Shown: positions 16,584-25,348 of the stretch, in pieces
How the letters are laid out: the number at the start of each line of letters is the position of its first letter
Position numbering within the stretch: position 1 is the first letter of the stretch
Source of the DNA: Flavobacterium sp. N1736
GTDB lineage: Bacteria > Bacteroidota > Bacteroidia > Flavobacteriales > Flavobacteriaceae
Direction: 5' to 3'
Assembly: GCF_025947065.1 (NCBI RefSeq)
Contig: NZ_CP109994.1
Location: 2,418,001-2,482,000 of the forward strand
DNA: 64,000 bases
Position numbers and translations under genes: made by a program
Notes under the pieces: generated by a model
Told to the model about the DNA's origin: nothing
The model's database searches: none
What the model saw: the letters and a program-made list of their open reading frames with translations, nothing else

Positions 16584-17645
16584 TTATTTAAAACGAAGTC
16601 TGATCACTTTATTAAAACCTGCAGCAATAGCTGTATTTCTATTAACAAAACGAATTGTAAAAAGTGATGAATCAGTAGATAACTGCATCCAGTTTTCGCC
16701 GCCGTTTTGAGAGTATTGTATGCCTTCTGAGCCAACGCAAATAATTTCTTTACCATTTCCGCCCGGAACATATTGTATGCAAGACGCGTATCCAAAACCT
16801 AAATCCTGACCTATTAATGTCCAGGTTAACCCTCCGTCATTAGTAAAAGCTTTATTATTTACTTTTTTGTTTGGAAGTTCATAATCTCCTCCTGCAATAA
16901 ATCCATGTTTAGCATCGTAGAAATCAGCTGTAAAAATACCCGTCATTGTTTTTCCCTGAACAATTGGTGTTTCAATTACTTTCCATGTTTTTGCCTTATC
17001 GCCTGAATAAAAAACACGTGCTTTTTTTCCACCCGAAACCAACCATGTATCATTTCCGTTAATTACAATATTGGTGTTACTTGCTGCAAAAGCTGCTTCT
17101 CCTTGTGAGTTTGTTGGTAATTTATCTGATAATAATTTTGTCCATGTTTCACCGCCATCGCGGGTAACAATTATAGAGAATGTATCTTCAGTTGGATCTC
17201 CAATTGCAATACCTTCTTTATCATTCCAAAATTGCATGCTGTCATAAAATACTTTCTGATTTATTTCTTTATAAACTAATTTTACTTTTTGTGTTTTTTT
17301 AGAAACCTGATAAAGCAAAGCAGGATTTGCTACGCTTAATAAATATATGTTTTGTGACGTTTGCGCAATACTTCTGAACTCTAATTTTAAAGTATCACGA
17401 TAGATATGTTCTTCATATTTTTCACTTTTATCTAAATCATAGTACCCAAAACGTGAATTATCACCCCCGTACCAAACTTTATTTTTATCAATTAATATAG
17501 CTCTAATACTAATTTTATCCTTAAACAAAGTATCTATTTGTACTGAAGTAAAACCTCCAAACAAATTTTGTTTCTCGTTAGGGCTCAGCGTTTTAAAAGA
17601 AACTATCAAAACAAATACAGCGCTAAATAAAAATACTTTTTTCAT
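16584..17645 (-). CDS. YCF48/BNR-repeat beta-propeller exported protein
   Basis: 353 residues from the ATG at 17645. An earlier in-frame start at 17678 would add 11 residues before a clear signal peptide, so I reject it. After the signal peptide (VFLFSAVFVLIVSF) come repeated Asp-box-like motifs: TRDGGETWTKL, SGDKAKTWKV, TNDGGLTWTLIGQ, SQNGGENWMQLS. These fit a YCF48/sialidase-type beta-propeller. Such proteins are often called oxidoreductase in Flavobacterium genomes, but no cofactor or catalytic motif is visible, so I name only the fold. Confidence 0.72.
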   Translation of the reverse strand: MKKVFLFSAVFVLIVSFKTLSPNEKQNLFGGFTSVQIDTLFKDKISIRAILIDKNKVWYGGDNSRFGYYDLDKSEKYEEHIYRDTLKLEFRSIAQTSQNIYLLSVANPALLYQVSKKTQKVKLVYKEINQKVFYDSMQFWNDKEGIAIGDPTEDTFSIIVTRDGGETWTKLLSDKLPTNSQGEAAFAASNTNIVINGNDTWLVSGGKKARVFYSGDKAKTWKVIETPIVQGKTMTGIFTADFYDAKHGFIAGGDYELPNKKVNNKAFTNDGGLTWTLIGQDLGFGYASCIQYVPGGNGKEIICVGSEGIQYSQNGGENWMQLSTDSSLFTIRFVNRNTAIAAGFNKVIRLRFK

Positions 17646-17766
17646 ATAAATTAGATTTTTTTTGTTGCTAAAATACAATTATTTATAACATATAAAAGAG
17701 GTTTACTTTTTTTTTCTGGCACAGTAATTGGATATCCAACAATATTAATCTTAATATGATTTTATC

Positions 17767-19029
17767 ATGAAAGCGAAACTACTTTTAATAGCGTTAATAG
17801 CAATAGGTTTTGGATCTTGTAAAGCACAAAGCCAAACTACTGTTTATGCAAAAAATTCAGATATAAGCGATAACTTAGACCTTAGAGCAGTTGCATCGAT
17901 GTTTGGTGACTCAGACAATCTTCAGGATTTTGAAAGAAGGTTGAATGATCCAAAATATCAAATATCAAATCTTGACTTAAACGGCGACGATGAAGTTGAT
18001 TATTTACGTGTTATAGAATCTGTAGAAGACAGAACTCACGTTGTAATTATTCAGGCTGTTCTTGATCGCGATGTTTATCAGGATATAGCAACTATTGATA
18101 TTGAAAGAGATAATTCTAATAAAGTTGTTGTTCAGGTTGTTGGTAACAGTTATTTATATGGAGATAATTATATTTATGAGCCCGTTTATAGTGTAGCTCC
18201 GGTAATTTATACTTCATTTTGGGTAACAAACTACAGACCTTACTATTCAACTTGGGGATGGAATTATTATCCAACGTATTATACCGCCTGGAATCCTTAT
18301 CCAATTTACAGATACAGAAACAATGTTAACGTATATATTAACGTAAACAACCATTACAATTATGTAAATACACGTAGAAGTTACAGAGCTCCTGCAATTT
18401 ACCAAACAAGACGTAGTTACGGTTACGAAACAATGCGTCCTAATAACAGTTTCTCTCAAAGACATTCTAATGTAAACAATCGTTATGAGTTAGATCAAAG
18501 ACGTGTTGCGAGCAGAGAAGCAAACAGAAATTCAAATCCTAACAGATCAAATTCAGGAAGAGTTTCAGGTACTGAAAACAGAAATTATACTGAAAACAGA
18601 ACAAATACAAACAGAAGTTATAATACTGAAAGAGCGACTCCAGGCAGAGATAATTCGGCTAAGCCAAATACTCCTGCAAGAGTTGAAAATAATACACAAA
18701 GAACAGAATCAAGAGGATATTCTGAAAACAGATCGAATACAAACAGAACTTCTACTGCACCACAACAACAAACGCAGCCAACAAGAAGCTATTCTGAAAA
18801 CAGATCGAATACAAACAGAGCCACTTCTGCACCGCAACAGACACAACAACCAACAAGAAGTTATTCTGAAAGCAACAGATCAGGTTCTAATAATACATCA
18901 AGAGCACAAAGTTCTCAAAACACGCAACGTTCTGAAGCACCAAGAGCAAGTCAGGAATCAAGAAGCAGCCAGCCACAAAGGGAAAGCGGTTCTGGTTCAC
19001 AATCAAGAGGCGGTGGAAGAAGAGGTTAA
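17767..19029 (+). CDS. Putative lipoprotein with Tyr/Asn-rich middle and Asn-Arg-Ser-Gln repeats
   Basis: 420 residues with lipobox FGSC (Cys19). A folded N-terminal domain (about 40-130) contains LDLNGDDEVDYLRVIESVED. It is followed by a Tyr/Trp/Asn-rich stretch (about 135-215) and a long low-complexity tail of Asn, Arg, Ser, Gln and Thr. In the tail, a unit starting YSENRSNTNR recurs imperfectly about every 24 residues. The composition creates a long open shadow frame at 18503-19051. Function unknown; probably a surface-exposed or intrinsically disordered envelope protein. Confidence 0.65.
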   Translation: MKAKLLLIALIAIGFGSCKAQSQTTVYAKNSDISDNLDLRAVASMFGDSDNLQDFERRLNDPKYQISNLDLNGDDEVDYLRVIESVEDRTHVVIIQAVLDRDVYQDIATIDIERDNSNKVVVQVVGNSYLYGDNYIYEPVYSVAPVIYTSFWVTNYRPYYSTWGWNYYPTYYTAWNPYPIYRYRNNVNVYINVNNHYNYVNTRRSYRAPAIYQTRRSYGYETMRPNNSFSQRHSNVNNRYELDQRRVASREANRNSNPNRSNSGRVSGTENRNYTENRTNTNRSYNTERATPGRDNSAKPNTPARVENNTQRTESRGYSENRSNTNRTSTAPQQQTQPTRSYSENRSNTNRATSAPQQTQQPTRSYSESNRSGSNNTSRAQSSQNTQRSEAPRASQESRSSQPQRESGSGSQSRGGGRRG

Positions 19030-19056
19030 TAAAATCATAATTCTTAATTAAAAATT

Positions 19057-19088
19057 AAAGCACAATTTATCAATTGTGCTTTTTTTTA
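19057..19088 (+). terminator. Terminator after the low-complexity lipoprotein
   Basis: Perfect 11-bp stem AAAGCACAATT / AATTGTGCTTT, 4-nt loop, then a T run. Confidence 0.88.
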
Positions 19089-19128
19089 TCTTTTTAATTA
19101 TAATAGACGCTAATTTGTTTTAAAACAG

Positions 19129-19136
19129 TAAATTTG
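19129..19136 (+). promoter_or_regulatory. -7 promoter element TAAATTTG for kup
   Basis: Exact TAnnTTTG match 24 bases before the ATG at 19161. The TTG inside it is in frame with kup but is a promoter base, not the start. Confidence 0.6.
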
Positions 19137-19160
19137 CAACCGTCTTTTATAAAAATATAC

Positions 19161-21125
19161 ATGAGCGCAGCACATAAAAACTTACACAGTAAGTTGTCTA
19201 TTGGGGGTTTATTAATCACACTAGGAATTATTTATGGAGATATTGGTACTTCTCCATTATATGTAATGAAAGCCATACTTGGCGAACATACAATAAGTAT
19301 GGATATCGTTTTAGGTGGTATTTCTTGTGTTTTTTGGACATTGACATTACAAACGACTATAAAGTATGTTCTTATTACTTTAAGTGCCGACAATCATGGT
19401 GAGGGAGGAATTTTTGCCTTATATGCATTAGTCAAAAAAACAAAAATTCAATGGCTCATTGTGCCCGCAATTATTGGTGGTAGTGCTTTATTGGCAGACG
19501 GAATCATTACGCCTCCAATCTCAGTTTCATCAGCAGTAGAAGGTATAAAGACGTACTATCCTGAAATAAATACGATACCAATTGTTATTGGAATTTTGTT
19601 TGTTTTATTTACGATTCAGCAATTTGGAACCAAACTGGTTGGTAAATTTTTTGCACCAATGATGTTAATTTGGTTTACAATGCTGGGAACTTTAGGAATT
19701 ATTCAAATCTCACAGCATCCTGAAGTTATAAAAGCAATTAATCCGTATTATGCGTATCACTTATTGCAAATTCACCCGGAAGGCTTTTTTGTTCTTGGAT
19801 TAGTATTTTTATGTACAACGGGAGCAGAAGCTTTGTACTCTGACATGGGACATTGTGGAAGAAAAAATATTAGAATCAGCTGGATTTTTGTAAAACTAAC
19901 TTTAGTTTTAAATTATTTTGGTCAGGCAGCATATTTAATACACCACGAAGGACAAACTTTGCAAGGTTTAGGTGGAGAAAACGGAAATCCGTTTTATTTG
20001 ATCATGCCGGATTGGTTTCAGCCTGTTGGAATTATCATTGCAACTTTGGCCGCTGTAATTGCTTCTCAGGCTTTAATAAGTGGATCTTTCACTTTGATTA
20101 ACGAAGCCATGCGATTAAATTTCTGGCCAAAAGTAAAAATCAAATACCCTACAGAGGTAAAAGGTCAACTATATATTCCATCTATAAACTGGTTATTGTT
20201 TTTTGGTTGTGTGGGAATCGTTCTTCACTTCGAGAAATCAAGTAATATGGAGCACGCTTACGGTCTTGCAATTGTATTGTGTATGATCATGACAACTATT
20301 TTGCTAAACTATTACTTAATCATGAAACGTATTAAATTGTATTTCATGGTTCCGTTAATTACCATTTATTTATTGATAGAATTTAGCTTTTTGATTGCCA
20401 ATGTGACCAAATTTACTGAAGGTGGTTACGTAACTTTAATCATTGCAGCAGTTTTAATTTCGATCATGACGATTTGGTATCTTGCTAAGAAAATTAATAA
20501 AAACTACACCAAAATCGTTAAAATTGACGATTACAAAAAGGTGCTGATGGAATTAAGCGAAGATTTATCGATACCAAAATATGCAACGCATTTGGTTTAT
20601 ATGACTAATGCAAACCGTGTTGATGAATTAGAGCAAAAAGTAATGTATTCTATATTACAAAAACGTCCTAAAAGAGCGGATATCTACTGGTTTGTACACG
20701 TTAATATTTTAACTGAACCGTATAAAACACAATATAAAGTAACCGAAATTGCAAAAGACGATATCTACAGAGTCGATTTTAATTTAGGTTTTAGAGAGCC
20801 AACAAAAATCAATCTGATGTTTCGTGAAGTAATCAGGGACATGGTAAAAAATGGCGAAGTGGATATTACCAGCCGTTATGAATCATTAAACAAAAACAAT
20901 ATTATTGGTGACTTTAAATTTGTTTTGTCTGAGAAGTTTTTATCGAATGATAATGATTTAAGATGGCATGAAAACATCATTATGAACTCTTATTTCTTCA
21001 TTAAAAAACTAAGTTTATCCGAAGAAAGAGCTTTTGGTCTGGACAGCAGTTCTGTAAAAATCGAGAAATTTCCAATGGTGCTTCATGCTCCGGAAAATAT
21101 CGGATTAACGCGAATTATAAAATAA
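19161..21125 (+). CDS. kup: KUP-type potassium uptake protein
   Basis: 654 residues from the ATG at 19161; an upstream TTG at 19134 would add nine residues and lies inside the promoter motif. The Kup start GGLLITLGIIYGDIGTSPLYVMKA is followed by about twelve hydrophobic segments up to about residue 440, including ADGIITPPISVSSAVEG. A cytoplasmic C-terminal domain of about 200 residues completes it. Kup proteins import K+ with protons. Single-gene unit with its own promoter and terminator. Confidence 0.94.
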   Translation: MSAAHKNLHSKLSIGGLLITLGIIYGDIGTSPLYVMKAILGEHTISMDIVLGGISCVFWTLTLQTTIKYVLITLSADNHGEGGIFALYALVKKTKIQWLIVPAIIGGSALLADGIITPPISVSSAVEGIKTYYPEINTIPIVIGILFVLFTIQQFGTKLVGKFFAPMMLIWFTMLGTLGIIQISQHPEVIKAINPYYAYHLLQIHPEGFFVLGLVFLCTTGAEALYSDMGHCGRKNIRISWIFVKLTLVLNYFGQAAYLIHHEGQTLQGLGGENGNPFYLIMPDWFQPVGIIIATLAAVIASQALISGSFTLINEAMRLNFWPKVKIKYPTEVKGQLYIPSINWLLFFGCVGIVLHFEKSSNMEHAYGLAIVLCMIMTTILLNYYLIMKRIKLYFMVPLITIYLLIEFSFLIANVTKFTEGGYVTLIIAAVLISIMTIWYLAKKINKNYTKIVKIDDYKKVLMELSEDLSIPKYATHLVYMTNANRVDELEQKVMYSILQKRPKRADIYWFVHVNILTEPYKTQYKVTEIAKDDIYRVDFNLGFREPTKINLMFREVIRDMVKNGEVDITSRYESLNKNNIIGDFKFVLSEKFLSNDNDLRWHENIIMNSYFFIKKLSLSEERAFGLDSSSVKIEKFPMVLHAPENIGLTRIIK

Positions 21126-21147
21126 AGTTATTCCAAAATAAATTCAG

Positions 21148-21186
21148 AAAACACTCTTTTAAAACTTTATTAGAGTGTTTTTTTTC
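21148..21186 (+). terminator. Terminator after kup
   Basis: 9-bp stem AAACACTCT / AGAGTGTTT followed by a long T run. Confidence 0.85.
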
Positions 21187-21248
21187 TTTTTAAATGAAAG
21201 TCAAAATAACAATCAGAATTAAAAATTTAACTTTCAATCAATTAATAG

Positions 21249-21256
21249 TACCTTTG
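21249..21256 (+). promoter_or_regulatory. -7 promoter element TACCTTTG
   Basis: TAnnTTTG match 17 bases before the ATG of the rRNA methyltransferase gene. Confidence 0.5.
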
Positions 21257-21273
21257 CAACTCAAATAATTAAA

Positions 21274-22488
21274 ATGAGATTACACAGAAATTTAGTTTAT
21301 ACTACCATCGATTCCTTAAATGCTATTTTCAATGAAGGAGAATATGCTGACAAAGTGGTAGCAAGAGCCTTAAAAAAAGACAAACGTTGGGGAAGTTCTG
21401 ACAGGAAGTTTGTTGCTGAAACGATATACGAAATTGTTCGTTGGAAAAGATTATACGCTGAAATTGCCGAAGTTAAAGAACCTTTTGACAGAGACAATTT
21501 ATGGAGAATGTTTGCTGTTTGGGCAGTTTTAAGAGGATATCCAATTCCGGATTGGAGGCAATTGGAAGGAACTCCGGAAAGAAAAATAAAAGGACGTTTT
21601 GACGAACTTTCCAAAATTAGAGCTTTAAAAGAATCTATCCCGGATTGGATGGATGAATTGGGTGTAAAAGAATTGGGCGAAAAAGTCTGGTCTACAGAAA
21701 TTGCTGCTCAAAATCAGCCTGCTAAAGTTATTTTAAGAACTAATACGCTTAAAGGAACTAAAGAAAGTTTAAGAAATACGCTGATGGATTTAAATATTGA
21801 AACAGAATATTTAAAAGATCAGCCCGAAGCTTTGGTTTTAAAAGAAAGAGCTAATGTATTTTTGACAGACGCTTTTAAACAAGGACTTTTTGAGGTTCAG
21901 GACGCAAACTCACAATTGGTTGCCGGTTTTCTTGATGTAAAACCAGGAATGCGTGTTGTAGATACTTGCGCCGGAGCAGGAGGAAAAACATTGCATATTG
22001 CTTCTTTAATGGAAAATAAAGGACAATTAATTGCAATGGATTTATACGAAAGTAAATTGAAGCAATTGAAATTAAGAGCGAAAAGAAATGGCGCTTTTAA
22101 TATTGAATATCGTATTATTGACACTACAAAAGTGATCAAAAAACTGCATGAAAAAGCAGATCGTGTTCTTATCGATGCACCTTGCAGTGGTTTAGGAGTT
22201 TTAAAAAGAAATCCTGATGCAAAATGGAAATTACAACCTGAGTTTATCGATAACATTCGTAAAGTACAGTCAGAAGTTTTAGAGAGTTATTCTAAAATTG
22301 TAAAACCCGGCGGAAAATTAGTGTATGCTACTTGTTCTGTTTTACCATCAGAAAATCAGGAACAAGTTGAAAAATTCCTTAAAACTGAAATAGGACAACA
22401 ATTTACTTTCATAAAAGACCGCAAAATTCTGGCCTCAGAATCTGGTTTTGATGGTTTTTATATGGCGTTGTTAGAACGTAAAGGATAA
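21274..22488 (+). CDS. RsmB/NOL1-NOP2-Sun family RNA cytosine-C5 methyltransferase
   Basis: 404 residues. An N-terminal NusB-like helical part (about 1-130) precedes the SAM-dependent methyltransferase domain. Motifs seen: VDTCAGAGGKTLHIA (SAM loop), DAPCSGLGVLKRNPDAKW with Cys304, and YATCSVLPSENQEQV with the catalytic nucleophile Cys354. The family makes m5C in RNA; RsmB modifies C967 of 16S rRNA in E. coli. The target here is likely 16S rRNA but not proven by sequence. Confidence 0.88.
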   Translation: MRLHRNLVYTTIDSLNAIFNEGEYADKVVARALKKDKRWGSSDRKFVAETIYEIVRWKRLYAEIAEVKEPFDRDNLWRMFAVWAVLRGYPIPDWRQLEGTPERKIKGRFDELSKIRALKESIPDWMDELGVKELGEKVWSTEIAAQNQPAKVILRTNTLKGTKESLRNTLMDLNIETEYLKDQPEALVLKERANVFLTDAFKQGLFEVQDANSQLVAGFLDVKPGMRVVDTCAGAGGKTLHIASLMENKGQLIAMDLYESKLKQLKLRAKRNGAFNIEYRIIDTTKVIKKLHEKADRVLIDAPCSGLGVLKRNPDAKWKLQPEFIDNIRKVQSEVLESYSKIVKPGGKLVYATCSVLPSENQEQVEKFLKTEIGQQFTFIKDRKILASESGFDGFYMALLERKG

Positions 22489-22511
22489 GAAAATAAAATT
22501 TCAAATTTTTT

Positions 22512-22560
22512 AAATCTCAAATTCCAATTTTACGATTGGAATTTGAGATTTTTATTTTTT
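22512..22560. terminator. Long hairpin terminator
   Basis: 17-bp perfect stem AAATCTCAAATTCCAAT (22512-22528) pairing with 22535-22551, 6-nt loop, T-rich tail. It shares the AAATTCCAAT arm with the hairpin at 27845-27912. Confidence 0.85.
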
Positions 22561-22584
22561 ATAGCGGTTTATTTTAAAATATTT

Positions 22585-22743
22585 AGTCCCTACGGGACAA
22601 TTTCTCACAGCGATGTTTTTTTACCAACATTAATATCTCGTAGAGATTGTATATTGGTAAATAATATTAATTAAAAAACTCCTTTAGGAGTTTAATGTTG
22701 GTAGAAAAGAAACGCGACCAATAAAAAATGTCCCGTAGGGACT
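22585..22743. repeat. Nested palindromic intergenic repeat (AGTCCCTACGGGACA arms)
   Basis: The outer 15-bp arms AGTCCCTACGGGACA (22585-22599) and TGTCCCGTAGGGACT (22729-22743) are exact complements and are each nearly self-palindromic. Inside are a second arm pair (ACCAACATTAA / TTAATGTTGGT) and two small hairpins (ATCTCGTAGAGAT and ACTCCTTTAGGAGT). The whole could fold into a multi-branched structure. Confidence 0.8.
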
Positions 22744-22773
22744 ATACTTATCTATAGTTATATTTTTATTTCC

Positions 22774-23814
22774 TTAATTTAAACTCGGTTTACGCAATAG
22801 CTTTCCATTCTCGTTTTCTTTAAATTTCGGAACAAAGACAATTTCCTTTGGTTTTTCGTATTTGTCTAAAACATCAAAAAAGTCAGTGGGGAAATCTTGT
22901 TTTTCGCCTTCAATAACCAGAATTAATTTTTCACCTAAAACAGAATCCGGGATTCCGGTTACAAAAAATCGGCTATTGATTTTATCAATTAATTTAGCTT
23001 CGATTTGTTCGGGAATCAGCTTCACTCCTCCACTATTGACCACATTATCAATTCTTCCTAAAAATATAAATTGATTTTCTCTTATTATTTCTACCAAATC
23101 ATTTGTAATAATAGGTTCTTCAGAAATAGTATTGACAGTAATTACCAGACATCCGCGATCATCCTGAGCAATTTTTACATTTGGCAAAACCGTAAAAACT
23201 TTTTCTCCTACCTTTTTTGCAGCAATATGCGTAATAGTTTCCGTCATACCATAAGTTTCATAAACTTCTGTTTTTAACGGCAAAACTTTTTCCTCAAGAG
23301 CTGAATCCATTTTTGCTCCGCCAACAATCAGTTTTTTGACGTTTTCTAAAGCTTCAATCGAATTTTGAACCTGTAAAGGCACCATAGCAGCAAAATCATA
23401 TTTTGTCGTATTTAAAGCTAATGGCTGTGTGCTTGGCTCGACAATATCTAAATCAAGCCCTAAAATTAAACTTCGAACTAACATCATTTTGCCGGCTATA
23501 AATTTAACAGGCAAACAAAGTAAGGCTTTATCACGAGGTTCCAGTTTAAAAAAATCTCCTGTTGCTAATGCAGATTGAATCATGGCTTGTTTTTGCAGTC
23601 TTACCACTTTAGGAAGTCCGGTTGTTCCGGAAGTTCGCATTTCGATATACTCTTTATCATCGAACCAATCCAGCAAAAATTCTCCTATTGATTGTTCATT
23701 TGCATCGCCTTCCTTTATATAATCATAACCTATGCGGCATAATTCTACCGCATTAAAATGAAATCCGTTTATTTTAAAATAATTGTGAACGTTTTTATGT
23801 GTTAACTGTAACAT
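22774..23814 (-). CDS. menE: AMP-binding ligase, O-succinylbenzoate-CoA ligase-like (MenE)
   Basis: 346 residues, shorter than most acyl-CoA synthetases, as in MenE of Bacteroidota. The AMP-binding P-loop RTSGTTGLPK is at 60-69; ETYGMTETITHIA is the adenylation-core motif; the C-terminal lid has FLGRIDNVVNSGGVKLIPEQ and ends with KLLRKPSLN. MenE activates o-succinylbenzoate in menaquinone synthesis. The specific substrate is inferred from size and similarity; the neighbours do not include other men genes. It follows the CPBP protease gene by 5 bp. Confidence 0.75.
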   Translation of the reverse strand: MLQLTHKNVHNYFKINGFHFNAVELCRIGYDYIKEGDANEQSIGEFLLDWFDDKEYIEMRTSGTTGLPKVVRLQKQAMIQSALATGDFFKLEPRDKALLCLPVKFIAGKMMLVRSLILGLDLDIVEPSTQPLALNTTKYDFAAMVPLQVQNSIEALENVKKLIVGGAKMDSALEEKVLPLKTEVYETYGMTETITHIAAKKVGEKVFTVLPNVKIAQDDRGCLVITVNTISEEPIITNDLVEIIRENQFIFLGRIDNVVNSGGVKLIPEQIEAKLIDKINSRFFVTGIPDSVLGEKLILVIEGEKQDFPTDFFDVLDKYEKPKEIVFVPKFKENENGKLLRKPSLN

Positions 23815-23819
23815 ATATT

Positions 23820-24752
23820 TTAATTTGATGATTCTACGACATTAATTTTTCCGGTTAATTTTTCTTTCCAGTTACTCCAATTGTACTTTTTTGTAAAAAT
23901 GAAAAGCAAAATTGGGTAAATCACTACCACAGGCAGGATAACGTCAAGACCTGCAGAAGGTTCTGATAAATCTTTAAAAATAGAATGTGTTTGAAAAACC
24001 GTCCAGTCTGAAGTAACCAATAAAGCGCCAACCAAATTATTAGAAGCATGAAAACCCAATGCTAATTCCATTCCTTCGTCCATAAGCGCAAGTACGCCCA
24101 AAAACAAACCTGTACCAATATAATAAACCATTATAACGTAACCCATTTTGGCTACTTCGGGATTAAAAACATGCATTGAACCAAAAATAAGTGAAGTCAT
24201 TAGTAATGGAAACCATTTATTGTGCGCCAAATTAGCAAATCCCTGCATTAAATAACCTCTAAAAACATATTCTTCTGTGCTGGTTTGTATGGGAATTAAT
24301 ATAGAACCTAAAACCACTAAAACTAAAAATGGCACTAATTTAAAATTCCACACAAAATTTTCAGGAGCTCTTAAATAAATCACCAAAAAACTTAATATCG
24401 AAAAAACTGACCATAAAAAGAAGGAAAAGAAAACCCTGTTCCAATCGATTTTTTCTCGCGATGTTGTAATAGATAAAAGAGTTTGGTTGTGCAAATACTT
24501 CACCACAAAATAAATTCCTGCAAATGCAAATGCAAAAGATATCATAACTAAAAACAAAGTCATATTGGGTTCAAACATTTTCATTACTTCGGCATTATCC
24601 GTAGGAAAACCTTTTTTATCCATAAAACTTTCATAGAGAACTGCAACAGAAAAAGGAATTTGACCAATAAACGACGCCGTAATAATAATAACTGATCCAA
24701 TAAGATATTTCCAAAATTTATTTTCGGGCTTAATTCCTTGTTCTAAAAACAT
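23820..24752 (-). CDS. CPBP family intramembrane glutamic protease (CAAX protease-like)
   Basis: 310 residues with about seven to eight hydrophobic segments. Family motif 1 is STEEYVFRGYLMQG with Glu160, Glu161 and Arg165. Motif 2 is FGSMHVFNP with the conserved His. Motif 3 is LGFHASNNLVGAL with His and Asn. All expected catalytic residues are present, so activity is plausible; substrates are unknown. First gene of a two-gene operon with the menE-like gene. Confidence 0.85.
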   Translation of the reverse strand: MFLEQGIKPENKFWKYLIGSVIIITASFIGQIPFSVAVLYESFMDKKGFPTDNAEVMKMFEPNMTLFLVMISFAFAFAGIYFVVKYLHNQTLLSITTSREKIDWNRVFFSFFLWSVFSILSFLVIYLRAPENFVWNFKLVPFLVLVVLGSILIPIQTSTEEYVFRGYLMQGFANLAHNKWFPLLMTSLIFGSMHVFNPEVAKMGYVIMVYYIGTGLFLGVLALMDEGMELALGFHASNNLVGALLVTSDWTVFQTHSIFKDLSEPSAGLDVILPVVVIYPILLFIFTKKYNWSNWKEKLTGKINVVESSN

Positions 24753-24840
24753 ATATTAAAAATTTAAAAATGAGAAATAATATCTTTTAAACCCGGACAT
24801 GTTTTTCCTCTTAAAAGACATATGATTAATAAGTAAATCT

Positions 24841-24848
24841 TATTTTTG
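24841..24848 (+). promoter_or_regulatory. -7 promoter element TATTTTTG
   Basis: TAnnTTTG match; its TTG at 24846 opens the downstream frame but is a promoter base. The true ATG is at 24909. Confidence 0.5.
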
Positions 24849-24908
24849 GTCTTGCTAAAATACCTAAAATTTACTTTAACAGCCTTACAACATATTAAAA
24901 TTAACAAA

Positions 24909-25253
24909 ATGATACAAATTTACCATAATCCTCGTTGCGGAAAATCAAGAAACTGTCTTGCTTTTATTGATCAGTCAAAACAGGAATACGAGATTATTCC
25001 TTATCTGACAGAAACGCCATCTTTTGATGAGCTAAAATCTTTATTACAAAAATTAGATTTACAACCGATTGAATTAGTAAGAATTAAAGAAAAAATATGG
25101 ATCGAAAATTATAAAGGAAAAGAATTGACCAAAGACGAAATTATTAAAGCAATGGTTGAAAATCCAATTTTAATAGAGCGTCCAATTGTTGTAAAAAACG
25201 GAAAAGCGATTATTGGACGAGATTTAGATCTTGTTGCTTCTTTTTTAGATTGA
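24909..25253 (+). CDS. ArsC/Spx-family arsenate reductase-like protein
   Basis: 114 residues from the ATG at 24909, which places the canonical strand MIQIYHNPRCGKSRNCL right at the N-terminus. The catalytic Cys is in NPRCGKS (Cys10 of this start). RPIVVKNGKAIIGRDLD supplies the conserved Arg near the end. ArsC-type enzymes reduce arsenate with glutathione/glutaredoxin. No ars genes are nearby, so it may be a general thiol oxidoreductase (YfgD-like). Confidence 0.82.
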   Translation: MIQIYHNPRCGKSRNCLAFIDQSKQEYEIIPYLTETPSFDELKSLLQKLDLQPIELVRIKEKIWIENYKGKELTKDEIIKAMVENPILIERPIVVKNGKAIIGRDLDLVASFLD

Positions 25254-25307
25254 TTATAAAGAACCAGATTAACATTTTTTTGTGATTTCCTTCTTTAAAC
25301 CAAAAGC

Positions 25308-25315
25308 TACATTTG
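25308..25315 (+). promoter_or_regulatory. -7 promoter element TACATTTG
   Basis: TAnnTTTG match 33 bases before the receptor ATG at 25349. A TTG (25280-25282) lies 25 bases upstream, close to the usual -33 spacing. Confidence 0.55.
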
Positions 25316-25348
25316 TGGTCTAAAAAGAAAAAGAAACCAGAAAACACA

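Noticed and set aside
18503..19051. 182-residue plus-strand frame
   Set aside because: It overlaps the low-complexity lipoprotein tail in another frame; the Gln/Ile/Leu-rich content is a by-product of the Asn-Arg-Ser repeats.
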